Assembly (NCBI RefSeq): GCF_025370935.1
Contig: NC_133498.1
Coordinates: forward strand, 10,652,713 to 10,716,712
Length of the DNA stretch: 64,000 bases
Origin: Choristoneura fumiferana
Taxonomy: Eukaryota; Arthropoda; Insecta; Lepidoptera; Tortricidae
Reading direction: 5' to 3'
This document shows, piece by piece, positions 1 through 12,000 of this stretch. A model generated the notes under the pieces. The model searched no databases and was not told where the DNA came from. It saw only the letters and a program-made list of their open reading frames with translations. Each line of letters starts with the position of its first letter. Position 1 is the stretch's first letter. The position numbers and the translations under genes were made by a program.

Positions 1-560
1 TATAAAGTAGAAAAAAAAACTATTTTTATTTTCAAAAAAAAAAAAAGGTTTTCGGTCGCACCGCGGATGGAATTCAAACCCGCACCTCCTGGCTTTAGGC
101 CTTGAGTGTGCTACCAACCCATCAGAAACTTTGATCTCTTGCATACACCAATAGTGGCGAATGATGGGAGTTTTAAAAAAAATCTTAAACTTTGTTGAAC
201 AGTACGGCTGTGCTGATAATATAAAACAATGTTAGAAAAAATATGATTAAAGTGTATATCAAAAAAATTAAGTGTTATATTACAAATACGTAGGTATGTA
301 TTACGTACCTAAATCCTTTGTATACATTGTTTTATTGTTTGTGGTTCACCGAGCTAAGGGCCGTATCTGTTTATGTTTGGACAAACAGAACAACACAGTG
401 GCAAAACAACTTGAGCTTGAACTTGCCAATGTGCTATTAGCTACCTCAATATGAATTTTTAAAAATTCTTTAATTTTCTGTTTATTTTTATATCAATATT
501 GTAAGATAGTTGCGTAGTTAAAACGTTAACCAAAAAGTATTACTGTGTAAGATATACAGG

Positions 561-1681
561 CTGGGGACAAATGAGGGGCTCTGAGACGAAACTGCCTTAA
601 ATCCTTTAGTTAGCTCATTTTACTAAAAGGAAACATTATTTTATTTTTAAAAAGGAACAAAACTGCATTCAAGGGGTTTCTAAAATTCGCTTGTCTCATC
701 CGGGAATCGAACCAGTTAAAAATAAAAATAACAACACGACAGGATTATTGTTCAGGGTGAAAATTTTCTAATACATTTAGGGGCTGTTTCACCATCCATT
801 GATTAGTGTTAACTGGCGGTTAGGTGTGATGCTGCCTCTATTTGTTTTGTTCGAATAGACGGAGACGGCACGACATTTAACCGTCGGTTAACGCTAATCA
901 ATGGATGGTGAAACAGCCCCTTAGTGTTTGAAATAAAAAATAAGTTGAAATCTAACACTAATTCTACTTTTCTCAAAATATCCGTAAAAGTTGACATTAT
1001 TCTTTACATATCAGAAGGTGAAGTGCATAGTTTATGGTCAGCGAAAAATTAAAAAGTTAAAAAGATTGCAGGCGCGCTAGCTCGACAATAATGAATTAGC
1101 GCGCCTGCAATCAGTCACAATTTTTTTTAAAGTTAAAAAGGCCATGGAAATTTTGGCACAAGTCGTATACAGCCAAGTCTAATGGCCGGTATCAGATATT
1201 TTGTTGGAACTCCGGACTTTTTCTATTGGGTCTGAAACAGCTTGTGGTGTTTTCGGTGGAAAAATACACCTGCAGTTTATTTTTAATGAAAAAAGGCGGG
1301 AAAGCATAAGAAAAATATTGGAATAAAATTAAATGTTATAATATATTTTGAGAAAAAGTTTATTCTATTTCAGAATTATTCACCATTTTTGAGAAAAGCT
1401 TTACATTAGTCTCGCCTGGAATAGCAATTGCTGGCTTCGTATTAGTTAAACGGACGAGCTCGCGTACTCAGCCAGCAATTGCCTACTTCCAGGCCACGAC
1501 AATAATCTACTATTATCATCCATTCTAATACGCATGAACATGAAAGACAATTTTAATACATTTTAGAAGTCTTGCGTAGTTTTTTTTTAATTAAAGTAAG
1601 TTTCCTTTGTGTAAAATGAGCTAACTAAAGGATTTATGAAGGCAGTTTCCCTTCCCTACAGGGCCCATACATTTTGTCCAA
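561..1681. mobile_element. Non-coding element with about 60-bp inverted ends
   Basis: ctgccttaaatcctttagtt and agctcatttta (from 591) pair with aactaaaggatttatgaagg and the preceding taaaatgagct (from 1611). Outer parts (ctggggacaaatgagg / tacattttgtcca) pair weakly. MITE copy 1 is nested in it. Two further short hairpins lie inside at 1065-1112 (gattgcaggcgcgcta) and 1423-1484 (agcaattgctggct). Confidence 0.7.
780..920. mobile_element. Hairpin MITE copy 1
   Basis: 141 bp, ggggctgtttcaccatccat to atggatggtgaaacagcccc, flanked by TTA. Most of the element can pair with itself (gttaactggcggtta / taaccgtcggttaac). It is inserted in the element at 561-1681. Confidence 0.92.
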
Positions 1682-4300
1682 TCTATATTTGTTAAATTTA
1701 AAAGATATATCGTACAAAGTGCCATGATCTTAATGTAAGAAGTTTATAAATAAAATAAAGGCCTATGTTTTTATAAATACTTAAAATTAATGTTCCTAAA
1801 GGATGCGGTTCCTCAAAAATGTTATTTAGTTTTTCAAATTGTTATGTAGTTTTTGTTTTTGTATAATGTTTATACAGTGTAAGCTGGCCCCGTAAGGGCT
1901 GACGCTAATTTCTGAACGGTGCTTTAGTTAATAATATGGTTTAGTATTGTAAAACAAACTTTTCCGACCTTCAAATATGTACGTTTTCTAATGGTTCCTT
2001 TCCATAGAAAGTGTACTTTGAAATTAGAACCACATGTTTTGTATTATTACAAGGATCAATATTATCCCCTTTAGTCCTATCTTGAAGTCAGATATGGTAG
2101 CTGGCTACAAAATGGGAATAATATTCCCGAGTGGAAGTTTGCTCCGAAACGGGTATACTTAGTACCATTTCTTAATTTTTTTTAAATCTTAAATAGGATG
2201 TTGATCGTTCTCACTTGGCAGCTAGCTACGAGATGGGAAAACACAGTTCCCTTTTCGTAGCTAACTAAGTACCAAACCTGGCTACGAAATGGTACTATAG
2301 TTATTTGTGTCACAAGGGAGCAAAATGGTGTATTTACGACGAGGGCGTACATTGAATCCAGAATGTAGCGAAGGATTCTACAATAGAATCCTGAGCGTAG
2401 CGAGGCCAAGATGAAAATAATTTTGCTCCCGAGTGGCTCATACAACTTTTCACACCAAGCATTAAGAAACTTTAAAAAAAAAACAAATTCTAAATATTAT
2501 TAAAGAACACCCAGCATAGAAAATGGCGTAGCTTTACAATTATCAACTTAAAAAATGGCCTTTGCAATAAAATTTGCCTTTCAAGGCTTTTCTAAGTATT
2601 AGTGCAACTTTTCTGTTCTGTGTTTCTTTTTTGTTCTGTTCTGTTTCTTTTTTTTTTCTGTTCACAGAAAAGTTGCACTTTGCTCCCTCTCGTCAGGGAG
2701 GAAAAGTTACTTTTCTGAAGGATACGTGTGAAAAAAGCGTTCCATGTCATGTTTATTGCAGATTCCTTATATTATATGACCTATTTTGAGATAGAATGGT
2801 TCGTTAATATATACGTTTTTAAAAAGTCTGTATCGGCACTACTTACTTTTAAAAAGCTCTTACCTCGAAATTGATAATTTTTCTGAGTGAACTTTATGAA
2901 CATTATTTCAAGAGTCAATTGTTGAATGTATTGACTTGAGATACGAGATTTTTTAATGTAGTGACGTATACCATTTGGGAGGTTTTGGGGAACATGCATA
3001 TTTTAAGAAAGATGTCAATTCGGGAAAGTGTGTTTTACAATCCTAAGGAAATAAATGCGTTAACACGCTCGGCCCCAGTGACACAACGTCTCTGACTTTT
3101 AGTTCTTACTCCTACGCCAGTGACACGTATGTGACTGCTGTGGGATGTGCGCTATGCCTATCGTAAGAGCTTAGTGGACCGTATTCGGCTCCGGCAACGT
3201 TCCGCTAAGCCCTTACGCTATGCCAGCCTTTAGGAGGTACTTATTATTTTGACACGACATGGGAGTCACTGGCATAGGAGTAAGAATTAAAAAGTCACAG
3301 ACGTGCCACTGGCACCGGAATGTATTACATCCAATCTGTGACACGTATACGTGTCACTGGCATAGAAGTAACTGCTGTGGGATATGCGTAGGCATAGTGT
3401 AAGAGCTTAGTGGATCTTTGCCGGGGCCGGACGTGTTTAGACGTCATTGACGAGAGAGAAATAAGGCTTGAAATGTTTGTTACGCCAGAATATGTCGACT
3501 GATATATTTGAGTGTGGTCAGTTGCCCGACTTGAATATTTTGTAAGTTTTGTACAAATTTATATGCGTCAAATCCGAATTAACGGAATAAAACGAATCTT
3601 GAAATTTGTATTTATTTCATTTTTACCTTTACCTACCTGCATGAACATAATTGTGGCAGTTGAAATAAAATTCCAAAGTTTTACATGGTTTTGCAATTTT
3701 ACATACCTCCCATGGGAAGATCAATCGTGTAAAATTTAATGTTTCTATACTTAGTGGTTAAGATTTTGGATTTTACACGGATCCCGTGGAATAACGGTAT
3801 AAAAGTAGCCTGTGTGTTATTCCAAACGTTCTAGTGCTCTGTCTACGCCAAATTTCATCCAAATCCGTCCAGCCGTTTCAGCGCGAAGGGGTAAGAAACA
3901 CATGTAACATACTCGCAAACCTGCATTTCATCACACTACTCTGAAAAAAATCTCTTATCTCAAATCAATATGTCAACAAAATAATTATGTTCTTATAGTA
4001 CACTCAGACAAATTATCGATGTTGAGATACGACCTTTTTAGGGTTCCGTAGTCTACTAATTTAACAACCCTTATAGTTTCGCCATGTCTGTCTGTCCGCG
4101 GCTAAGCTCAGAAACCATTATACTAGAAAGCCACCAGTCAAAAAAAAATTTTGTGGTTACTACATACCTCCCAAGACGTATTGTTGGGCTGTTTTTTTTT
4201 CGACTAACCCTATTGCGTGGGGTACTGTTGGATAGGTCTTTTAAAACCATACATTGGGGGGTTGCTATGACGAATTTTCTATTCAGTGATCTGTTTGCTT

Positions 4301-4421
4301 GTACAGTCAACGTCATAAATAAACGACCACTTTTGAGAAGTCGGTACATAATTTCGTATGGCTTTTCAAACATGACGTTAAAATGACAAGGTACAAAAGT
4401 GGTCACTTATTTATGACGTTG
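4301..4421. mobile_element. MITE with gtacagtcaacgtcataaat ends
   Basis: gtcaacgtcataaataaacg and cttatttatgacgttgc are inverted ends; acttttgagaagtcggtac and gtacaaaagtggt pair inside. A copy is at 28043-28162. Confidence 0.8.
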
Positions 4422-5199
4422 CTTACCTATTAGGGACGTGTACTTCGGGTTAATAAATGAGACAAATTCCAGTGTTAACAAATTTATTTATGCTTTTATT
4501 TTATATTATAATTATTTCGTATTATCTCTAATTATTATTCATATTTAACTTACTTTTTTTTGTAAATTTATAAATTTTATAAAATAAAATATGTAAACTT
4601 TATCCTATAGGAACTTATATTCATTTGCAAAAAATAATATACACATTACACAACAATAAAAAGTATGCAATTGGCGTTGCCAAAATACATACGTAAATTT
4701 ATTGTTTTCGAATAAAATCAATGGAGATAAAATGTATAATAATAAATATTGTTAGTTAACGATGTATTATAATATGTTACGTGCGATTGAGAAACCATCC
4801 TAGACGGACGTATAGCTCTGTCCTGCTCTGCCTGTAAGACTAACTTAGTTAATATATTAACCTAATAAGTACACTATGAGTGAAGCTAGTGCTGCCCCGA
4901 AACGATTAATCGAAAATAGCTTTTTGACAATTCTACCATTGTAACCTGAACGATGATGATTATTAACTCAAATAACCTTACCTTTACCTTTTGTTAGCAA
5001 CTTAACACTCTTAAGACCCCACGATTTCCACAATCAAAAATGTTACCTATCTATTTCACTGACATAAACATACCTGCAATTTAATTTTTGTTTAACTGTC
5101 AACATAAAACGTGGCCAATATTTTTTCATAATTTAACTGATGGACTAATTAGAATTTCTTATGACAACAGCCCAAAAGTTTTGGATTAAAAAACATTAA

Positions 5200-5339
5200 G
5201 GGGCTGTTTCACCATCCATTGATTAGTGTTAACTGGCGGTTAGGTGTGATGCCATCTCTATTTGTTTTGTTCGAATAGACGGAGACGGCATCACATTTAA
5301 CCGTCGGTTAACGCTTATCAATGGATGGTGAAACAGCCC
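5200..5339. mobile_element. Hairpin MITE copy 2
   Basis: 140 bp, flanked by taa; one terminal base is lost at the right end. Otherwise very like copy 1. Confidence 0.92.
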
Positions 5340-6269
5340 TAAATTAATAAATCAAAAAACCCGTCTGCCCTAAAGATGGTCCCAAAGAAGATCAGCAGAT
5401 TGTTGATTTGGGACCATGGGATGTTTATTGTATTTTGTTTTTATTTTCATTTCTACCCATCTACCCATGTTGTCACGAACAAATGATTTTCTTTCTTTCT
5501 TTCTTCAAATTAAAATTTAATACCTACATAAAAAAAAATTACAAGTAGGTAATTACAACAAAACAAAAATTTCGTTAGGTTTAAGCTAACCCCGTTTTGG
5601 TTTTGTGTCCGCTCGCTTTTTGTTGGTGTTTTTTGCATTGCAGATGTTTTTGGACGGTGAAATGGTCTTTGGAACCATTCTCACGCACACATCATCATCA
5701 TCATTATTTACGCAGCCGTATTAATTAACACCGTCCCTACTGTGACGTAACTACCCTATTGTGACGTCATTGCCAAAAAAATCCGGGGTCTAAACATAAC
5801 CCATCTTCGGGCAGTCGGGTAAAGGCATCATGTGTTGTGAACATAGTTGTCACCTAGTTTCTTCTGTTCTGTGGTTGTCACGAGTATTGCAGTGATTTCG
5901 TGAGATCTGCGGCGAGCAGTCGTCAGTTTACAGCGGAGCTACGCAAAAGGCTTCATCTCGGGGCGGTCGCTACTTCACAAATATTGCTCATAAAACATTG
6001 TACATTTTGTTAAATTTAAGCTTTTACTTGACTGTACTTGCGTCAATACCTACAACATGCATTTCAAGTACCGACCTCTGCTAGTGGGTGAAAAATTAAT
6101 TCACCAACAAGATTGGATCTAAAAGCGAAAAGAAAACTTAAATCGGTTGAAAATCAGGAGACCCACTTGCTCGTTTGCCATCCAGTCAAAAAATAAAAAA
6201 AAATGGATTTATAGTGATTTTTTGAAATCTTTATATTACTTATCGAAAATACAAACTGAAATATAGATG

Positions 6270-6660
6270 CATAGGAAAACCAGCAAAATAAGACCAGGTC
6301 CTCGGCATTCCGTGCCACGTGCTATACACACACACTACACCACCACTGGACAGTGAAACAGACACGTGTTTTTCTTATTTAGTCACTTAAGCAGCGACAC
6401 TAGCGACATCTATGCTGTAGCCCTCATCGAGAAACTTTCAGCATCCCATTGGAACTAACCGCTCACCCGGACAAGAGATGTCGTTATTAAGCAATCAAAT
6501 TAACCAGCGTTAGACCTAGCATTAGACCAGCGCTGGTCTTATATTTCTGGTTTTTCTATGCATCTATATTTCAGTTTGTATTTTCGATATGGGTTTTACG
6601 GGATGACCATAAAAGTAACAATTTTTTTTGAATTGAAATAAAAAATGTAAAAAGATTCAA
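6270..6660. mobile_element. Head-to-head tRNA SINE remnants
   Basis: The left part is in minus orientation (ccaggtcctcggcattccg, caccaccactggacagtg); the right part is in plus orientation (gaccagcgctggtcttatat, ttctggtttttctatgcatc). gcagcgacactagcgacatc lies between. Confidence 0.65.
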
Positions 6661-7109
6661 AAAAAAACAATCTTAATCTTTATACTTGTCTCTTTCTCAA
6701 ATGCTTTTCTCTATGCAGCAAGTATGGCGTTACTTGCGTGTGACGTCACATGCAAGTATGTCTTTCTCTGTCTAATCTTGACTTTCAAACCTTTATAACT
6801 TTGTTATTTGTAAAGGTAGCTTAAAAATTGTTTATCTATTCGATAACAGGCATTGTAAAGTTTTAATTTATAAAACATATAAAAAATGGTCAAATACCGT
6901 AATGCTGATTGAAACAAGTTTCTACCAAGTGTGATGCACAAAATTGACAATATATAAATACGCACCACTCTGAGTCAGATTTAGAGGTCTAGAAACCTAA
7001 AATATTAAAATAGAGAGTGGTGGCACAGGGTCGGAGCAATCAACGAGACATGGCGTGCGTGGTGGTTGCTGGCAAACGCGTGGCCGGGGCGCGCGGGGCG
7101 GGGGCGGCG

Positions 7110-7220
7110 TCAGTCGGCAGCGCTGCTGTCAGACGCGCTGGAGTCCGGCGGGCGCGCCTCGGGCGCCGGGATCACCAGCTCGTCCGGGCTGCGACAGAAC
7201 ACCCGCTCGGTACAGGGGGG
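7110..7220 (-). CDS. Exon Y5: possible terminal exon at a MITE edge
   Basis: A GC-rich frame in phase 0 ending at 7110: PPCTERVFCRSPDELVIPAP then EARPPDSSASDSSAAD. The only nearby AG is in the terminal gtagtag of the adjoining MITE (7217-7333), so the acceptor would come from the transposon. Uncertain. Confidence 0.35.
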   Translation of the reverse strand, partial: PPCTERVFCRSPDELVIPAPEARPPDSSASDSSAAD

Positions 7221-7333
7221 CTACTACCAAATTCGAAGTTCGTATAGTACCGTCCCTCTCACTCTTGTATTGAATAACATAAGCGCCAGCGGGACGGCAA
7301 GATACGAAGTTCGAATTTTTCATTTCGTAGTAT
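7217..7333. mobile_element. ctactaccaaattcg palindromic MITE
   Basis: Left ggctactaccaaattcgaag and right cttcgaatttttcatttcgta are the arms, with ccgtccctctcactcttg opposite gccagcgggacgg. Same family as 39540-39668. Confidence 0.8.
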
Positions 7334-7931
7334 GAGGCTTAGTGCCAAGAGTAGTATTTCCAAATCTAGTCGGGTCCATATTGGCTCGCATGATTGTTGA
7401 AATGAAATGAAAAAAAAAATCAAATAAAGAAAGGGTAAGTTACAATGCGAAACTATTTTATGTGCCCAATGGTCCCGCCTCAGCATAAATACAGACTCCT
7501 CGGATGGAGTCGGCGCTGGTCTTCCGGCGAAAACATTTAAAAGGCGGGAACACATTAATAAAACGCGACGCCACGCCATGCCACGTCGTCCAACGCATTT
7601 TTCTGGGACTGATTAGTACTGACACGCGTTGGAGGGCGTGTGCAAGCGTGTCGCGGCGTCGGGTCTCAAATAGTGTTGGCACCTTGTTAAAAGTCATAAT
7701 GTTATGTTTGTCATAACTTTTTTTCTCTGAGTCTATTCATTTGTTCAGGATTAAAGGGATTAAACAATCCTAACCTAACCCTAGAGTTTTCTATACGATA
7801 ACTATTTTAAATTTTCAGAAACAAATACGGTTTCGGCGGGAAAGAAATTACGACTAACAAAAATTACATTATGACTTTGCTGTGTAAGGGGGCGTGCTAT
7901 GAGTGTCTGTGGGGGGGGAGGGGGTGTAGTC

Positions 7932-8039
7932 TCACTTGTCGCGGCGCCACGTGAACAGCTCGTCGCCCAGGTTGAAGGTCAGGTTGCTGCGCATGACCAG
8001 CTGCACCGGCGCGCCCGCGTCGTGCGCGCTGCCCGTCGT
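7932..8039 (-). CDS. Exon Y4: terminal
   Basis: 108 nt with TGA at 7932. Acceptor ttacgttgcag, phase 0. Encodes TTGSAHDAGAPVQLVMRSNL then TFNLGDELFTWRRDK. The codon use and hydrophobic pattern look coding. Follows Y3 in phase. Confidence 0.55.
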   Translation of the reverse strand, partial: TTGSAHDAGAPVQLVMRSNLTFNLGDELFTWRRDK

Positions 8040-9140
8040 CTGCAACGTAAGTTTACACCTAGTACAGGTAGTGCCACCAGAGTTGAACTGAATGATTACA
8101 CACACAGCTACAAAAAGAACTGATTGCACAAAACGAGAATGAATGAAATGAACGAGTAAATGTCAAAATCCCGCTGTCATTACACGAGATGTTCTTGTGT
8201 GCGTGACCTCAACTCTGGTAACACTACCCTATAGCTGTGTGTGTAATCATTCACTTCAACTTTCGTGGCACTGCCTATTTATACCTGACCGCAACCAATA
8301 TTTGCAAACATAACCAAAACATAAACCGAATTTTGATTTGTTTTAGTATTTTATTAGCCTACAGTTTACGGACACCGAGTAAATGACCATTGACCAGCAT
8401 TTGGATTGAAACTCCGGGATTTCACTCGAATCCCGCGGGATTTTCCAAAATTTATATCACGGTCTTCATTGACGTTGCACTAAAAACAATTGTGGAAAAT
8501 ATCCAAACATTTTTTCCTGGTTCCGTGGGAATTAATATATTTTTTATTAAGCTTATACAAACAGTACAATGTGCTACAATGGATAAGAATACCTGTGCCA
8601 AAAGCTAAAAGGCACTTTCTGCCGTAACAGATAAATTAAAACATCGAAATAATAGTAGCCTTTGTTTACTCTAGACGTCAAACTATCTACATACTAAATT
8701 TTATCCAAATCCGTCCAGTCATTTTAGCGTGAAGGAGTAACGAACATATATACACACAAACTTTCGCATTTGTAATAATAAATACACACGTCAAAAAAGG
8801 CTCTGGATATTTATTATTACTATACCCTAGACTAATTTGATATTTTGACTCAGTAGTATTGCCCATTACTGAAATGGTCAGAACTCTCTAGTAAAAAAAA
8901 TATCCCGTGAATTCCCGTGGTACTTTTGAGTTGAAGGAACGCGTTGGATTGCATGAAATAAAAAATCTAGGATCAGACTGTACTTGTTTTAAGTTATCTT
9001 TACAGGCGTTTAATTACGCGCGAAGCGAGAGAAGAGTAGAGACAGTTAGCGGCGCCACTGACAGCGCGGTAAAAAATGAAACTATGTTACGTTCCGTTTC
9101 TAACAGTAGTGTGATAAAAATATTATAGCATATGAAATGA

Positions 9141-9511
9141 AGGTGCGGCTGCATGCAAGTCGCTCGTCACTCGTTTCCAGTGTCAAATCTGATCACGTGA
9201 CATATAGCGATAAAGCTGAAAATGTTGAGCTATCGCTGGAAAAAAAACTCAGTTTCGGCAAAAAAACCGTTATTTTTTTTCATTCACTCCAATTTCTTCT
9301 TTTGTTCCACTGCCACGACTGCTACTAAATGAGATAAGAAATTAGCTTGCAAGACAAGATATTTCCTGCAAGCAGCCATCTTGTCGCTGCTGCTCGACGC
9401 GGCGACTTAACGCTACTTTTTTTAGTCGCGGGAAATTCAAAATCACGTTCAAAATGTGGTCACGTGACTGGATTTATCGCTACAAACGAGTGACTGCATG
9501 TGGCCGCACCT
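9141..9511. mobile_element. 371-bp element with aggtgcggctgcatgcaagt ends
   Basis: The other end, from its outside, reads aggtgcggccacatgcagtc. The interior matches 35736-36115 along its length (ccactgccacgactgctact, agccatcttgtcgctgctgc). No coding. Confidence 0.88.
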
Positions 9512-9538
9512 TTAGGGCAAACGAAAGAGACTCGTTAC

Positions 9539-9669
9539 CTCGGTGTCTTCCCCCCCTCCTGTGGTCCCCCGCCCCCTCCCGCTGGCGGCGTGGGCGAGCT
9601 GCGCGCGCGCCGCCAGCACGCGGCTGCGCTGCGGCGGCACGTCGCGGAACTCGCCCGAGCGCGCGTCCG
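9539..9669 (-). CDS. Exon Y3
   Basis: 131 nt, acceptor gtgtcag, donor GAG|GTAACG. Joined to Y1 it reads ADARSGEFRDVPPQRSRVLA, ARAQLAHAASG and a Gly-rich end. The acceptor AG is 158 bp beyond the inner edge of the element at 9141-9511; the donor faces it across 27 bp. Confidence 0.5.
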
Positions 9670-10063
9670 CTGACACTACACGGAACCTAAACAAAAACAT
9701 TTTATTCGGACGACTTATGTGGTCTGGTTCATCCTCTTTAGGTTAGGGCAAGTTTGTTTTATAGATTCAATGAAAAAATAATTATGACAAACATTACATT
9801 ATGACTTTTGAGAATGCTGTGGTTCTATCATTTAAGAATTTCTGAAAAAGTTCCGGTTTACGCAGGAAAAAATATATGTAATAATAATTATGATAAACTT
9901 ATATTATTACAAACAAAAATTATGCGATTAGATACGTACCCCAAATAGGTAAACTTAATCAAAATAATAATAGTGGAATCGAGACAAACCAAATGTTATT
10001 ACATCTATTGTTATGTACTTATGATTAATCTCTGTAAATAATTATAATAATATGTAAAAATAA

Positions 10064-10314
10064 TTAAGCAGACCTTGCGTCGTGCTTGGGATCCGAGGTG
10101 TGGGGTTCATGAGTTTGGGGCGCGGCGTGCTCGGGCGAGGCCGCGTCGGGCGCGGCGTGCGGCTCGTGTCCATCGTGTCCATCGTGGCCGTCGTGTCCCT
10201 CGCGCTCGTCGTGCGCGTCGTGCGTATCGTGCGCGTCGGGCGCGTCGTGCGGGTCGGAGTCCTCGTGAGTGCGCGTTGGATGCGCGTGGGACGAGTTGCG
10301 CGCCTTTGAGGGAC
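10064..10314 (-). CDS. Exon Y2: His/Asp-rich terminal exon
   Basis: Acceptor gattgcag; completes GGT with Y1 and reads PSKARNSSHAHPTRTHEDSD, then repeated HDAHDTHDAH and GHDGHDGHDGHE units, to TAA at 10064. The coding repeats are six-base GAC-CAC-like units. A His/Asp array of this kind could bind metal, but no function is known. A possible donor (AAG|GTCTGC at 10074) is out of phase with Y3. Confidence 0.55.
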
Positions 10315-10530
10315 CTGCAATCGTTTACTTGCTGTAAAGGACTGCTTACAATTTGTTAATTAGCAAGTTTAGGTGCGACACAGTGTAAACAAGCCTTTGT
10401 AGTTAAATTACTAAGACCAGCTGTGTTAGGCGGCCACAGACCTATTGATACAGTTTCTACCCAGAATAGAACAGGAAATAATTGAACTCGGAAGGCTAGA
10501 CGACAACATCGTCTGTATGGTATAACTCAC

Positions 10531-10735
10531 CAGTCCCGGCGTTCCAATAGTCGTCGTCGCTCTCGTCGCTGGCGCGGCGCACGAGGCCGGGCGCGTCCGA
10601 CGCGTCCGACGTGTCCGGCGCGTCGGGCCGTTTGGCGAGCAGCAGCGGGGACTCCTCAGAGCGCTCGGGCTCCGACGGCGGAGTGAGGCGCGAGCGAAGC
10701 GCCGCCGAGTGCTTGTGCTTGCGCTTCTTCGAACG
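10531..10735 (-). CDS. Exon Y1: alternative continuation, Lys/His then acidic
   Basis: 205 nt, acceptor gcgtgtccag, donor ACTG|GTGAGT. Encodes RSKKRKHKHSAALRSRLTPP, ERSEESPLLLAKRP and an acidic end, DASDAPGLVRRASDESDDDY and WNAGT. Phase 0 in fits X4; phase 1 out fits Y2 and Y3. Confidence 0.65.
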
Positions 10736-10749
10736 CTGGACACGCAAAC

Positions 10750-12000
10750 ATTATTTATTCTAATTTCGCTTATTGGTGTTACAGAGGTTTTATTTTAGTT
10801 GGTAGTGACTCCTAACGCCATCTAGTGAACACATATAGAAACTACAACCGTGTTCTACGTCGCGCTGTCGAAGTTTCACAACTCGGACGCTACCGTCGCT
10901 CGTCCTTCGGACTTCGGTCTCCAGGCATGACACCTGTCTATTGGAGCCCCCCCTCCCTCATTCTTCATGTAGGTACCTACATGCTTAACGTAGAAACAGC
11001 TCAGCGGGCCGAGGATAGGTAGATAAGTGAAGAAGAATAAATCTATGTGGTTCATGGCGTACCTATGGCACACACATTCCCGCACATCGTGCATCGCTAG
11101 TGGAAATGCAGTCTAATAATCCCTGAATCGAAAAATGGCTTTCTCAAACCTGCATTAGTCCTTATCAATCGTTGTGATGCCACTAAGATGGACTGCCACA
11201 CCCTGTTCACCCAGCTGCTAACGGTGTAAGCGAGCGAGTTCATCGACAACTCAGAGACTGATCAAAGTACCATAGCAAGCAACCCTTCGTGGTCAGAGAC
11301 CTTATTGTCTAATACACTATGAATCACAATCGTTTTCACCACTTCTTTCTGTCACACGGTATAAGACGAGGATAGAAAGAGACGGTGAATGCGATCACGA
11401 ACGCCAGCGCGTTAGACAATACGGCATCGGAAATACAAACTGAAATATAGATGCACAGAAAAACCAGAAAAATTAATCAGCGCTGGGAATCAAATCCAGG
11501 TCCTCAGCATTCCGTGCTGCGTGCCATACCCCTATCCTATACTACCACTGGACAGGTACAGACACGAATTTCTCCTATGCACCCATATCTCAGATTGTTT
11601 TTTTTTTTTTTTTTTATTTGACTGGATGGCAAACGAGCAAGTGGGTCTCCTGATGGTAAGAGATCACCACCGCCCATAAACATCTGCAACACCAGGGGTA
11701 TTGCAGATGCGTTGCCAACCTAGAGGTCTAAGATGGGATACCTCAAGTGCCAGTTATTTCACCGGCTGTCTTACTCTCCACGCCGAAACACAACAGTGCA
11801 AGCACTGCTGCTTCACGGCAGGATTAGCGAGTTAGATGGTGGTAGCAATCCGGGCGGACCTTGCACAAGGTCCTACCACCTGTTTGTTTCTTATTTATTT
11901 AAGCAGCGACACTAGCGACATCTATGTTTTTAGCCCTCAACGAGAAACTCTCCAACATTCCATTGGAACTAACCGCTCAAAAATAAAATAAAATAATAAC
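10750..12000. other. Between exons Y1 and X5: repeats
   Basis: A short MITE (11301-11424), a minus-strand tRNA SINE (11430-11590: cgctgggaatcaaatccagg) and the retroposon end at 11620-11720 (caagtgggtctcctgatggt). No exon was seen. Confidence 0.6.

Larger units (their letters stand above)
1682..7030. other. Repeat-rich left region without a recognised gene
   Basis: Contents: two related blocks at 3075-3200 and 3300-3420 (gtgacacgtat, taagagcttagtgga), a retroposon tail (3835-3900: tttcatccaaatccgtccag), a ggttccgtagtc repeat (4040-4130), the palindrome at 4301-4421, MITE copy 2 and a tRNA SINE region (6270-6660). No exon with supported splice sites was found. Confidence 0.6.
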
